This document shows positions 9,311 through 18,220 of a stretch of DNA of 62,254 bases, piece after piece. The notes below the pieces were generated by a model. That model made no database searches, had not been told where the DNA came from, and worked only from the letters and a program-made list of their open reading frames with translations. A program made the translations under genes and the position numbers. Every line of letters starts with the position of its first letter. Within the stretch, counting starts at the first letter, position 1. Source of the DNA: Alphaproteobacteria bacterium (GTDB lineage: Bacteria; Pseudomonadota; Alphaproteobacteria; SMXP01); the NCBI GenBank assembly GCA_028285305.1, contig JANQPV010000057.1:1-62254 (forward strand), given 5' to 3'.

Positions 9311-9402
9311 TTTATTTTCGGGTTCTCATATGGAGGCTTGATCAAGGAAAGTTCCCGAACGATTCTGAAGGCATCGCAGCGCTCGCGGGTCGGAAGGTTT
9401 CA

Positions 9403-9915
9403 CTACTGTGATTTAAATTCGATCGCGTCCTCGATCTTTCTCAGTGTATCAGCGAGGACTTCCTCATTGAGACCTGGCACCAAATGATCGCCTTTCGCTT
9501 TCGAGAGCATCGCGGGGAGTCGTGTACGGATGCTTGTTAGTGTCCACTCAAGCATGTCGCCGCACGCTGCCTGATCGAAGGGGACCCAGTGGTTTACCGG
9601 CATCTCGCCGGGGGCCGTCCGATGGATATAGTGATAGTGCGGATCATCTTCGAAACAATCGAACCGCAGATATTCATGGTTATCGTCTGTGCCCAAGACG
9701 TGCAGACTTACACCACCATCGGAAATCGGAGTATCCCCAACGATCGCTTCCAGCTTTTTGAGATCTTCCTCACTATTCGCATAGGCTGCTTGGAGCGATG
9801 CGTTATCGATCGACCTGACCTCCAACCCAATTCGCACAACACCGGCCTCAAAGAAGAGCGTTTCCTTTGCATTTATGGGTTCCGGTAAAATGGTATAGAC
9901 TATGCCTAGTGCCAT
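9403..9915 (-). CDS. Conserved hypothetical protein in catabolic operon
   Basis: I do not recognise this family with certainty. The longest frame begins at TTG 9954, but ATG 9915 is preceded by AGGAAA at a workable distance, giving about 170 residues, and is preferred. The protein is soluble with no signal peptide. It opens with a beta-rich region, has an acidic middle, a striking DPHYHYIH cluster near residue 115, and a helical C-terminus. The His/Tyr cluster could bind metal or substrate, which is conjecture. It lies between the SnoaL-like gene (92 bp downstream) and the SDR gene (133 bp upstream), all on the minus strand, so it is likely an accessory or enzyme of the same pathway. Confidence 0.65.
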   Translation of the reverse strand: MALGIVYTILPEPINAKETLFFEAGVVRIGLEVRSIDNASLQAAYANSEEDLKKLEAIVGDTPISDGGVSLHVLGTDDNHEYLRFDCFEDDPHYHYIHRTAPGEMPVNHWVPFDQAACGDMLEWTLTSIRTRLPAMLSKAKGDHLVPGLNEEVLADTLRKIEDAIEFKSQ

Positions 9916-10047
9916 AAGAATTTTGCTTTCCTGGTCTAATGGGTCTGTGCACAAATTAACAACGAGATTGCCTTTCGGGAGAATGATAGAGTGCCATGTG
10001 GACGGCGCACGTCCCGGTGATAACGAACCGCGTTGGTTGTTCCTTCA

Positions 10048-10860
10048 TCAGTGCGCCAAGGCGCCGCCGCAAACCGCAAGCGGATGCCCGGTGACGTAGG
10101 AAGAGGCGTCTGAACATAGCCAAGCAACCGCTTCGCCTACTTCCTCAGCTCTTCCGAGTCGGCCCAGAGGCTCGATTTTGAGCGCAAGGTCTTTGATCCC
10201 AGGTATTTTTTTTGCTTCACGGTCAACCATGGCGGTATCAATGACACCAGGACAAACGCAATTCACTCGAATGCTCATTGCTGCATACTCAAGCGCCGCG
10301 GTTCTGGATAATCCGACGACGCCATGTTTGCTTGCGACATAATCTGCAAAGTTTGGAAACCCGACGAGGCCCGCAGCGGATGCGGCATTGACGATCGAGC
10401 CTTGATCCTGCGTGAGCATCTGTTTGATCTGATACTTCATGCAAAGCCAAATACTGGTCATGTTTACCGCGATTGTGTGATTGAACTCTTCGAGAGAAAG
10501 CTCAATGGTCGGTCTTATGGCGCCTTCGATTCCGGCATTGTTATAAGCGCAATCAAGGCGCCCCCATCGATCAACGATTTGGGATACAAGATTTTCGACA
10601 TCTTCTTCACGCGTTACATCTGCAGAATGGAAAAAGGCGTCTCCCCCCATCGCGATTATTTGTTCGGCTGTTTCAGTTCCTTCTTCAACCGAGACATCGG
10701 AAATCGCAACTCTTGCGCCCTCGCGCGCCAGGATAAGTGACGTTGCGCGCCCTATGCCCCCAGCGCCACCCGTTACCATCGCTACTTTATCTTCTAATAA
10801 TCTGGACATTTTACCGGCCATATTGTTGTCTAAGGTGAAAACTGCGGTGCGCTCGGGCAT
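10048..10860 (-). CDS. SDR family NAD(P)-dependent oxidoreductase
   Basis: This is a classical short-chain dehydrogenase/reductase. It has the cofactor motif TGGAGGIG (about residues 30-37), NNAG in the fourth strand, the catalytic Ser in VNAASAAG, the YVASK (YxxxK) pair, and the C-terminal SSYVTGHPLAVCGG segment. It probably interconverts an alcohol and a ketone; DVSVEE after strand 2 suggests NAD(H). ATG 10860 directly follows the stop of the upstream hydrolase gene, so translation may be coupled. Internal ATGs at 10821 and 10809 give a more usual N-terminus (MSRLLEDKVAMVTG), and none has a strong ribosome-binding site. Its place between hydrolase and BVMO genes fits supply of the BVMO ketone. 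Confidence 0.9.
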   Translation of the reverse strand: MPERTAVFTLDNNMAGKMSRLLEDKVAMVTGGAGGIGRATSLILAREGARVAISDVSVEEGTETAEQIIAMGGDAFFHSADVTREEDVENLVSQIVDRWGRLDCAYNNAGIEGAIRPTIELSLEEFNHTIAVNMTSIWLCMKYQIKQMLTQDQGSIVNAASAAGLVGFPNFADYVASKHGVVGLSRTAALEYAAMSIRVNCVCPGVIDTAMVDREAKKIPGIKDLALKIEPLGRLGRAEEVGEAVAWLCSDASSYVTGHPLAVCGGALAH

Positions 10861-11721
10861 TCAAAGGTGTTCTGAATACCAACGTAGTGCGGCATCTGAC
10901 GCCTCTGATATACACTCGGTATAAAGATCATAATGACCGCCTTGAATGCGAACGAGTTCCTTTGGGTCCCCTGCCTTTTGAAACGCTTCAATCTGCCACT
11001 CGACAGGGTTCATCGTATCTTCAGTCGCGACGATCATCATCAAAGGCGTCGGTGCCACTCGAGCAATGAAGGAATCGGGCTGATAAGTCCGGACCAGATC
11101 AAGACTTCTGATGGTGAGTTCGTTGGGATAGATTTTCGTATGATCTACGCGTTGTATCCAAAGATCTGTCTGATCTCCTGCCGTTTTGACCGGTTGGACA
11201 ATCGGCAATTTACCCTTGGCGCGCCCGTCACGGTCTTGTAACAGCGCGGCCATGAAGGCTTCCCGGTTCGGTTCAGACACCCACAAATCAAAATTGCGGC
11301 GCCCGCAAGTGAATGGAACCTGGGACACCGCGCACGAGACGCGCCGATCCAGGGCTGTGACTGTGAGGACATGACCTCCCGAGTAACTGGTGCCCCAAAT
11401 ACCGACTCGGTCCTTGTCGACGAATGCGAAACTTTGCGCAAACGTGATGGCATCGCGCATATCGGCCACCTGTTGCCAGGGGTCGCTTTCATGGCGTGGC
11501 CAGCCGCCGCTTCGGCCCCAATTCCTATGATCAAACGCGAAGCAAGCAAAGCCTTCCTTGACGAATCGTTTGGCGTATTCCAAGAGGCCGAGGTCAATGA
11601 GGCCGCTCAGGCCATGGGTCATGACGATGATCGGAAGGTTCCGCTTCGACTTGGGCTTGGCGACCCACCCCGAAAGGGCGGTTCCATCTCCGGCCCGAAA
11701 TGCAATGTCTTCAATTACCAT
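10861..11721 (-). CDS. Alpha/beta hydrolase, S15/dienelactone-hydrolase-like
   Basis: This 286-residue serine hydrolase has an oxyanion region MTHGLSG (about 35-40) and a nucleophile elbow GTSYSGG (110-116, Ser112 in a GxSYxG context as in S15/cocaine-esterase-like enzymes). The acid region is VATEDTMNP and the catalytic His lies in IQGGHYDLY. Esters, lactones or enol-lactones are likely substrates; in this operon the ester made by the BVMO is the natural candidate. It is the first gene of the minus-strand block and is divergent from the AraC regulator that starts near 12163. No signal peptide is visible, so it is probably cytoplasmic. Confidence 0.88.
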   Translation of the reverse strand: MVIEDIAFRAGDGTALSGWVAKPKSKRNLPIIVMTHGLSGLIDLGLLEYAKRFVKEGFACFAFDHRNWGRSGGWPRHESDPWQQVADMRDAITFAQSFAFVDKDRVGIWGTSYSGGHVLTVTALDRRVSCAVSQVPFTCGRRNFDLWVSEPNREAFMAALLQDRDGRAKGKLPIVQPVKTAGDQTDLWIQRVDHTKIYPNELTIRSLDLVRTYQPDSFIARVAPTPLMMIVATEDTMNPVEWQIEAFQKAGDPKELVRIQGGHYDLYTECISEASDAALRWYSEHL

Positions 11722-12162
11722 GTTTTTGCATCTGTGGAGTGTTCATCAGCGAATGACCGACAAGGCCAATGCACATTACGCAGTTCCGCATACAAACCTT
11801 CTTAGATATCGGAGCCGACTTTCTGCAATTGCCCGGAAGGGACGAGCGGAGCGCTAGCTTTATCCGTTCTTTCAGGGCTTGCACGCCTTTACCCAACCTA
11901 TGTTGCTGGTCCCGTTTCTTGTCAGCCATCAATCTTCAACCGCTCATCCTTGGCAGCGCACTTAGAACGCCGCGCCGGAGCTTGCTCGCGGCAAAGTAGG
12001 TGGAATCTCAAGGATGGCACATGGCCAAAAGTGCCGAATCGCATGTCATTTTGTGCAAAAGGGATCGGCATCGAGACACAGGGAAGTAGGGCTCGATTTC
12101 ATTGTCCCACTTTGGCTTCTGTGGCATGTTTATATGCTGAGGAAAACAAAGGAAAATTCACC
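11722..12162. other. Divergent intergenic region, hydrolase operon and AraC gene
   Basis: This stretch should hold the promoter of the minus-strand hydrolase-SDR-BVMO block and that of the plus-strand AraC-type regulator. The frame of the regulator is open upstream to 11950, but that part encodes a low-complexity, Arg-rich sequence unlike the family, so it is treated as non-coding. I see no convincing inverted repeat that could be named as the operator. Confidence 0.4.
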
Positions 12163-13176
12163 TTGGACCACATGCCCACGGATTATGCGGTGATCATGCT
12201 GCGCAAGGCGGCAAGCCGTGGGATCGACCTTCTTGAAGGATCGGATCTTGTTCTTGCCGAACTAGAAGCTGCCGAATTCATGGCCATACAGGATTACGAC
12301 CCCATTTTGGAGCGGTTTAGCGGTCTGCATACAGATCCTGATTGGGGCTTTCGTCTGGGACAACTGTTTGGAATGGCCAATCATGGTCCGCTTGGTTATG
12401 GGGCCATGTCCGCATCCACTATTTCCGAAGGCTTGGCGTTTTTGTGCCGATACATGCCGACGCGAACCTCTTACGCAGAGAGTAACTTCGATAATCAAAA
12501 TGGAGCGCTGTGTATTCAGTTCCAATTGAAAGATATAGCAATGAATCGGCTAAATGTTCATTGCGAAACCTTTAGCTATATCTTTCAATCTTACATCATG
12601 TCTGCGGGCGCGCCCGCCACCTCAATCAATTGGCATTTTCCTTACGCTGCTCCCGCGCATCGGAGGAGTTACAAAGACTGGCTTCAAGGGTCGATTTCGT
12701 TCGGCGCGAATTACTTTTGCTTGTCTGTTCCAGCCGCAATTGGATGCATGAATTCCGCCTTCAACAACGAAGCAGGTTTCAGTTCCGCAAAGGCGCAGTG
12801 TGAATCGATCCTAATGAATTTTGCGTCGGACTCGCTTGCGAGCAAGGCCGGCAACATTCTGAGAAACAGCATCGTCCAGCGCAGTAACGAAAGTGTTCCC
12901 ATGACTGAGATTCCTTCGGAGGCGCAGGTAGCAAAATCACTCGGCGTGTCAAGGCGCAACTTGATTTTCCATCTAAAACAAAATGGACAGTCCTTTAAGT
13001 CGATCAAGGACGAGATCATTAAGAGGCAATTGAAACGCTTGCTACAAGAGGATTTCCGTTTGGATCAAATTGCTGAGCGTTTGGGCTACTCTGAACCGGC
13101 TAACTTAACCCGCGCGTGCAAGCGCTTGTTCCATGTTTCGCCCGCAGAGCTAAGAGAACAGCTTAGCAACAACTGA
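12163..13176 (+). CDS. AraC family transcriptional regulator, arabinose-binding-like N-terminus
   Basis: The N-terminal domain (LEAAEFMAIQDYDPILERFS, DPDWGFRLGQLFGMANHGPLGYGAMSA) matches the PF12625-type ligand domain found in OruR/ArgR-like and catabolic AraC regulators. The C-terminal 100 residues form the double helix-turn-helix (PSEAQVAKSLGVSRRNLIFHLKQ, RLDQIAERLGYSEPANLTRACKRLFHVSPAELR). TTG 12163 lies 9 nt after AAAGGA (12148-12153) and is the preferred start; ATG 12172 is an alternative. It is divergent from the hydrolase-SDR-BVMO operon, the usual arrangement for an AraC activator of neighbouring catabolic genes. The effector is unknown. Confidence 0.88.
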   Translation: MDHMPTDYAVIMLRKAASRGIDLLEGSDLVLAELEAAEFMAIQDYDPILERFSGLHTDPDWGFRLGQLFGMANHGPLGYGAMSASTISEGLAFLCRYMPTRTSYAESNFDNQNGALCIQFQLKDIAMNRLNVHCETFSYIFQSYIMSAGAPATSINWHFPYAAPAHRRSYKDWLQGSISFGANYFCLSVPAAIGCMNSAFNNEAGFSSAKAQCESILMNFASDSLASKAGNILRNSIVQRSNESVPMTEIPSEAQVAKSLGVSRRNLIFHLKQNGQSFKSIKDEIIKRQLKRLLQEDFRLDQIAERLGYSEPANLTRACKRLFHVSPAELREQLSNN

Positions 13177-13378
13177 ATGACAAATAGGACGACAAATCAG
13201 CGCACGGCAGAGAGCGGATGCCTTTAAGCTAAGCCGTTGTCTCTCTTTGTTCTGGCCGTCCGGGCCCACTTTATTCTCGGTTACTTCTAAGAGAAATAAG
13301 GGCAGCACCCGCCTCGCGAGTCGTTTAAGATGTGCCGCGCGATGAATCAGAGTACGAACTTGGCAACGGGGGAAGAAG

Positions 13379-14386
13379 GTGAGCTTTCGGGTCATAGAAG
13401 TCTCATATCCTCACAACTATGAGAACAGGATCGCGACGACCATCGAATCCAAAGCCGATGCCATATGGACGTCCGCGAACGGCGCGGATGGGATGAGCAA
13501 AGCACAAATCGTTGTGTCGACGGCAGACAGTCAAACGGTATTGGATGCATTGGAGTCTTTGCTCGGAGGGGGCGACAACTGGCATATGGTCGTTTTTCCT
13601 GTCGAAGCGGTTGTCACACCCGAAGGGGAGAAGGAAGACGCCGAGGAGGATGAGAAGAGCAAGAAGACGGCGTTGCGCGAAGAGATCTATCAGGAAATCT
13701 CGCATTCTTGCCAATTGTCACCTGACTTTATCACGCTGACGATCTTGTCGTCATTGGTCGCTGCAATTGGTCTTAATACGGATAATATTGCCATTGTCAT
13801 CGGCGCGATGGTGATCGCCCCGTTTTTGGGGCCTCTGTTGGCGTTCTCGTTCGCGGCGGCACTTGGGGACGCGGGCCTCATGATTAAGTCCGCCAAGACG
13901 GCGCTCACCGGCCTATCAATCGGTTTCGCCGCGGCGTTCGGCTTCTCATGGCTGACAGGGGTGAACTTGGACAGTGCTGAGCTGATGGGGCGCGCCGTCG
14001 TGGAGCTCGACAGCGTCACGCTGGCTTTGGCGGCGGGAGCCGCGGCGGCGCTCTCCGTTGCCTCGGGTCTTTCCAGTGCTCTTGTTGGGGTTATGGTGGC
14101 GGTTGCCTTGCTTCCTCCCTCTGTCGCCATTGCGCTTTTCCTGAGCGCCGGTGAACTTGAGCTTGCGGGAGGCGCGGCGCTTTTGCTGACTGTGAATGTG
14201 GTATGCGTCAATTTTGCAAGTCAGGTGGTATTTGTGCTGAAGGGGATCCGGCCGCGAACGTGGCTGCAAAGGAAATCGGCCAAGCGATCACGAGGGGTGA
14301 ATTTTTTTGTATGGGGAGTACTACTTCTCGCGCTTCTCGTGCTTATCGTTTTGGGAACCCAACACGTAGGCGAATTGCCTCAATGA
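13379..14386 (+). CDS. DUF389 (TIGR00341-like) membrane protein
   Basis: This inner-membrane protein is of unknown function. The N-terminal 100 residues are soluble (FRVIEVSYPHNYENRI) and end in an acidic-basic linker. The DUF389 hydrophobic core follows, starting SPDFITLTILSSLVAAIGLNTDNIAIVIGAMVIAPFLGPLL and running through several more membrane segments to about residue 330. The pattern IGAMVIAPFLGPLLAFS is the family hallmark. GTG 13379 is the start, with GGGGGAAGAAG immediately upstream. The downstream neighbour is a degraded CoA-transferase fragment, and no operon partner is evident. Transport or stress roles have been suggested for the family but cannot be shown here. Confidence 0.85.
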   Translation: MSFRVIEVSYPHNYENRIATTIESKADAIWTSANGADGMSKAQIVVSTADSQTVLDALESLLGGGDNWHMVVFPVEAVVTPEGEKEDAEEDEKSKKTALREEIYQEISHSCQLSPDFITLTILSSLVAAIGLNTDNIAIVIGAMVIAPFLGPLLAFSFAAALGDAGLMIKSAKTALTGLSIGFAAAFGFSWLTGVNLDSAELMGRAVVELDSVTLALAAGAAAALSVASGLSSALVGVMVAVALLPPSVAIALFLSAGELELAGGAALLLTVNVVCVNFASQVVFVLKGIRPRTWLQRKSAKRSRGVNFFVWGVLLLALLVLIVLGTQHVGELPQ

Positions 14387-14390
14387 ATGG

Positions 14391-14525
14391 ATGAACCAGA
14401 GCATCCTTTTGTGGGAGATCGTGCGCGAGCGGATGGCCATCTGCGATCAGCATTCGATTGCTTGCAATCCGCTACTTGATCTCGACAGGCGTCCAGACAT
14501 TCTATTCGAACGCATGTCGATTTGA
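14391..14525 (+). pseudogene. Remnant of a CaiB/BaiF CoA-transferase gene
   Basis: A 44-codon open stretch contains MAICDQHSIACNPLLDLD, which aligns with MTICAKHSIACNPVLGLE in the intact CoA-transferase at 52456-53637. Over 60 bp (14427-14486 against 53362-53421) I count 46 identical bases. This is the region near the C-terminus of that family. The rest of the gene is missing: the left side runs straight into the DUF389 gene stop and the right side diverges and ends at TGA. It is a small relic of a paralogous gene and is very unlikely to be functional. A chance match is unlikely because the reading frame and 13 of 20 residues agree. Confidence 0.7.
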
Positions 14526-14621
14526 ACTTAGGCATCATATACATGATGTTTGCTGTGATCCGAAGGCTTTCTCTTTTCCTTCTCTCTCGGCGAGTTAGAT
14601 TGTCGTTGTAGGGAGGATCAC

Positions 14622-16238
14622 ATGGCAGACAAGCATGATTTCATTGTGATTGGCGCCGGCTCGGCGGGAAGCGTCGTCGCCGACAGACTGACCGAAAGCG
14701 GAAAGCATTCGGTCCTGCTGTTGGAAGCCGGCGGCAAGGACAACAATCCATGGATCCACATTCCGGCCGGCCTGTCGAAGATATTGCCGAACCGCTCTGT
14801 CAATTGGCACACGGTGACCGAGCCTTGCCCCGGACTCAACGGTCGACGTATGCCAATTCATCGCGGACGCGTTCTCGGCGGCTCGAGTTCAATCAACGGA
14901 ATGATCTACACGCGCGGCCAACCCGAAGACTATAATCAGTGGGCCGATGAAGGGAACGACGGCTGGTCGTGGGAAGACGTCCTTCCCTACTTCACAAAAG
15001 AGGAAGACTATCACGGCGGCCGCAACAGCGCCCATGGGGCAGGCGGAACTCTCAAGGTTTCCCAGATTGAACCAAGCAGTTCGGTCACCTACCAGTTTCT
15101 CGACGCAGCAGTGAACGCCGGCATCCCCATTAACGAGGATGTGAACAGCGGAGACCAAGAGGGCGTCTACCATTCCCACGCAACCGTCGAAAACGGCCGG
15201 CGCTGTTCAGCGGCGCGGGCTTTTCTAAGGCGGGCGCAGTCGCGCACGAATTTGGAGATCCGGACCGGCGCCTTGGTCAGCGGATTGACATTCAGTGGCA
15301 AACGGGCGGTCGGCGTATCGTACACGCTTCCCGACGGCTCTTCACATCTTTCTGAATGCAATCGCGAGATCATCGTCAGTGCAGGAGCTTTTGGCTCACC
15401 CCAAATCCTTCAACTCTCCGGCATCGGAGATCCTCAAGAGCTTTTCCGTGTCGGCATCGAACCCTTTCACGAACTTGAAGGCGTTGGACGCAATTTGCAG
15501 GACCATCTCTTTGCCCACCTCAAAGCGCGCCTGCATCCACAATTCAAGACCCTGAACCAGACGCTGACCTCAACTCCCCGTCTTGCTATTGAAGTGTTCC
15601 GCTGGCTCCTTTTCCGCAAAGGCGCCATGTGCGTTTCCTCTTCAGAGATCAACGGGTTCTTTCGGTCTCAACCGGGACTGAACCGTCCTGATCTTCAATT
15701 GGCGTTTCGCCCTTACTCTTTTTCCGTGACGGAAAGCGGTGCTCCTGAGATCGATCCGTATCCTGCCTTCACGGCATCGGCCATCCAACTGAGGCCAGAA
15801 AGTACCGGTACTGTACAATTGAGAAGCAGCGACCCGTGCGAACAGCCTTTGATCCATCCAAACTACTTGGACGTTGAAGAAGACATCCACTCACTTTTAA
15901 GGGGTTTGCGGCGGGTCCGGGATGTTCTCCAGCAAAGTCCGCTGAAAGAAATGGTCGATACGGAAGTTGACCCTGGCATTCATTTGCAGTCAGAGGAAGA
16001 GCTTGTTGAGTACATCCGGAACACTGCAACCACCGTCTATCATCCTGCGGGAACGTGTAAGATGGGGGCGGGACCCGAAGCCGTCGTCGACAAGAACCTC
16101 AACGTGCACGGCCTTGAAGGTCTGCGCGTGATCGATGCCTCGATCATGCCGAACATTACGTCAGGCAACACCAATGCACCGTCGATTATGATTGGCGAAA
16201 AAGGCGCCGACCTGATCAAGAAAGATTTGGCGGCTTGA
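14622..16238 (+). CDS. GMC family FAD-dependent alcohol dehydrogenase
   Basis: This is a glucose-methanol-choline oxidoreductase of choline-dehydrogenase type. The FAD motif is GAGSAG near the N-terminus (DFIVIGAGSAGSVVADRL), with LLLEAGG closing strand 2. The GMC signature 1 is present as GRVLGGSSSINGMIYTRG, and signature 2 (GAFGSPQILQLSGIG) is also present. The C-terminal active-site block HPAGTCKMG and the final NTNAPSIMIGEKGADLI helix complete the fold. The length of 538 is normal. AGGGAGGATCAC precedes ATG 14622. Such enzymes oxidise primary alcohols to aldehydes, for example PEG, isoprenoid or alkyl alcohols. Specific choline oxidation is not supported, because betB and betI are absent nearby. 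Confidence 0.93.
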   Translation: MADKHDFIVIGAGSAGSVVADRLTESGKHSVLLLEAGGKDNNPWIHIPAGLSKILPNRSVNWHTVTEPCPGLNGRRMPIHRGRVLGGSSSINGMIYTRGQPEDYNQWADEGNDGWSWEDVLPYFTKEEDYHGGRNSAHGAGGTLKVSQIEPSSSVTYQFLDAAVNAGIPINEDVNSGDQEGVYHSHATVENGRRCSAARAFLRRAQSRTNLEIRTGALVSGLTFSGKRAVGVSYTLPDGSSHLSECNREIIVSAGAFGSPQILQLSGIGDPQELFRVGIEPFHELEGVGRNLQDHLFAHLKARLHPQFKTLNQTLTSTPRLAIEVFRWLLFRKGAMCVSSSEINGFFRSQPGLNRPDLQLAFRPYSFSVTESGAPEIDPYPAFTASAIQLRPESTGTVQLRSSDPCEQPLIHPNYLDVEEDIHSLLRGLRRVRDVLQQSPLKEMVDTEVDPGIHLQSEEELVEYIRNTATTVYHPAGTCKMGAGPEAVVDKNLNVHGLEGLRVIDASIMPNITSGNTNAPSIMIGEKGADLIKKDLAA

Positions 16239-16723
16239 AAAGTCGAAGAGTCGGAACTCAAGCCAAAGCGAGCTGAAGGGTGTTAGAGAAGCGATGGACG
16301 TGCGCCCCAAGCAAAGGAACCTGCTCGTACCCCGCAAGTACAAGCGGAAGCTATCAGACGATCGGCTGGGTTGCAGCAATTGTCTCTTTGCTTGCCATAC
16401 GGGTCGTCTTCCAAGTTGCCCGGCACACGGATCGCAAGTTGCTAAGCCTTTGGCCGTGCGAGTCGCGGCGGGAAGGGAAACAATTCCGGACCGATGACTT
16501 CGTCAATCAGTTCAATTGGGACTTGAGCGAAGCCAAAGGCTGGAATCTTTCGAAAAGTTCCGGCAATGAAAGACTTCGAACGGTCCAAGAAGGACAACGA
16601 GGCGACCTCAGCATTTTGTCTCCCTTCCGAGTTGAAATGAGCCGCCCATCTCTCAATCGGCCCGAGCGGCGAGAAAGCGGCCTAAAGAATAAGCCATCCG
16701 TGGGCGTTCGTTCGCTATTCGCC
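16239..16723. other. Intergenic stretch, no gene recognised
   Basis: This lies between the convergent GMC oxidoreductase and SDR genes. Open frames of up to 150 codons exist but are Arg-rich and read like shadows. Fragments of minus-strand reading look vaguely protein-like in two frames, which could mean a decayed gene, but I cannot name a family. No terminator hairpin with a T-tract was found. Confidence 0.4.
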
Positions 16724-17542
16724 TCAGGTAGGTAACTCCACCTGTCCCATCTGCAAAGCCGCGCCGAAGCCACCGTCAGCGATCAGATTGACGCCGTTGA
16801 TATAACTGGCAAGATCAGACCCCAGAAAAAGAAGCGCGCGCGCTTGATCCTCGGCCGTCGCCACACGCCCGGCTCCCGCCTCAATCGCCCAATCGATAAG
16901 CTGGTCGGTCATGGTTTCCCGAAACGCGGGGAGCAGCGGCGTGTCCACCGGCGACGGGCACACACTGTTGATCCGCAATCCATGCTCGGTCGCCGTTTTG
17001 GCCATGCGCATCGTGTAAACCTGCAGACACTCTTTGGAAAAAGAATACCCATCTGCCACAACGTCCGCATGGTCAGCGACCCACGATACCCCTTCGTCCC
17101 AGCTGTCTATATCGAGAAACGCATTGATCTGTTCGAGATGCCCGGGCCAGCCATTTCCGGCCACCGACGCCGTGTTGACAATGGCCCCACCTGCGTTCAT
17201 CTCGGGCAACAAGGCTTCTGTCAGTCGCTTCAGACCAAGCGCATTGACGCGCATGACCGTATCGGCAGGGAGCGTGGCAGCCACACCGGCATTGTTGATC
17301 AGCAAATCTACGGGCGGTGCGCCATCAGCTTTTATTTTTGCGATTGCCTCATCAATTGACACAGGATGCCCCATATCGGTTTCAATAAACTCCTCCACGC
17401 TGGCTTCGGGTTCGTTGATGTCTAGAACGACGATTTGGTCCGCCCCCGATTGACGGAGCAAGTCGACCAGCGCAGCGCCAATTCCCGAGTAGGCTCCGGT
17501 GATGACAATTCGTTTTCCTGCGAAATCAATCAATGGCTGCAT
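16724..17542 (-). CDS. SDR family oxidoreductase, coniferyl-alcohol/3-alpha-hydroxysteroid dehydrogenase-like
   Basis: This is a short-chain dehydrogenase with cofactor motif TGAYSGIG (residues about 15-22), LLINNAGVA, a catalytic Ser in VNTASVAG and YSFSKE as the YxxxK site. A long insertion between Ser and Tyr (GWPGHLEQINAFLDIDSWDEG) and the short N-terminal half are typical of the 3-alpha-hydroxysteroid/carbonyl reductase and coniferyl-alcohol dehydrogenase subgroup. It lies 45 bp downstream of the GST gene and probably forms a minus-strand unit with it and the LLM oxidoreductase. The subgroup assignment is from memory of the insertion pattern and is moderate; SDR membership is certain. 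Confidence 0.88.
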   Translation of the reverse strand: MQPLIDFAGKRIVITGAYSGIGAALVDLLRQSGADQIVVLDINEPEASVEEFIETDMGHPVSIDEAIAKIKADGAPPVDLLINNAGVAATLPADTVMRVNALGLKRLTEALLPEMNAGGAIVNTASVAGNGWPGHLEQINAFLDIDSWDEGVSWVADHADVVADGYSFSKECLQVYTMRMAKTATEHGLRINSVCPSPVDTPLLPAFRETMTDQLIDWAIEAGAGRVATAEDQARALLFLGSDLASYINGVNLIADGGFGAALQMGQVELPT

Positions 17543-17587
17543 AGCAATTCATGCTCCTAAAACTGTCTGATCCAAGTTTGCTTAAAC

Positions 17588-18220
17588 TCACCACCTCAAA
17601 ACGGACTGCGGCGCAGGACGTTCACGATACGACGCATCCCATTGCCTAAGCATGGGACGCTCGCCAAAGATTTCGGCTTCCACATAGCGAATGAACTGTA
17701 GCGCAGACTGCAAAGTCAGATCCGCAATCGAAACGTCGGACCCAAAAAGGAATGGACCTTTGTCAGCCAAACCATTTTCCAGGTAGTCGAGAGGCATTTG
17801 CATCTCACCGAGCAGGCGCTCCGCCAGCTTTTCGTCTTTCGGATATCCCAAGGGAGAGTTGACCGCATGGCCATAGCGACCCATCGGGATTGCGAGCTGC
17901 AGCTCAACAATACGCTCCAGATTCAGCGCTTTGGCTCTTTCCTCTGCATTAGTTCCGAGCAAACATCCGTCAGGGAATTTATCTTCAAGATAATGAATGA
18001 TCGGCAAAGACTCGGTCAGGTAGCTGCCGTCTTCCAACTCCAGAACCGGCACCTTTCCAAAGGGATTTCGGGCCAAATGTTCCGGTTCCTTGTGGCGGCC
18101 CTTGACCGTGTTGACCACAACTTGCTCGATATTCATCTCCGTGCCGAGATGTTCCCGCTCGGCGATGTAAAGCATAACCTTGGTGGGGTTGGGGGCGAGG
18201 GGGACCATATAGAGTTTCAT
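17588..18220 (-). CDS. Glutathione S-transferase family protein
   Basis: The N-terminal thioredoxin-fold domain reads MKLYMVPLAPNPTKVMLYIAE and ends with the glutathione-binding block NPFGKVPVLELEDGSYLTESLPIIHYLEDKF, including the cis-Pro and the ES pair. The helical C-terminal domain carries SIADLTLQSAL, a GST folding motif. The length of 210 is normal. The start codon overlaps the stop of the LLM oxidoreductase gene by 4 bp, so the two are translationally coupled. In catabolic clusters GSTs open epoxides, dehalogenate or isomerise; which applies here is unknown. The Ser/Cys/Tyr activating residue cannot be assigned with confidence. Confidence 0.93.
   Translation of the reverse strand: MKLYMVPLAPNPTKVMLYIAEREHLGTEMNIEQVVVNTVKGRHKEPEHLARNPFGKVPVLELEDGSYLTESLPIIHYLEDKFPDGCLLGTNAEERAKALNLERIVELQLAIPMGRYGHAVNSPLGYPKDEKLAERLLGEMQMPLDYLENGLADKGPFLFGSDVSIADLTLQSALQFIRYVEAEIFGERPMLRQWDASYRERPAPQSVLRW

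Noticed and set aside
11950-12162. N-terminal extension of the AraC regulator
   Set aside because: Arg-rich, unlike the family, and a good ribosome-binding site precedes TTG 12163.
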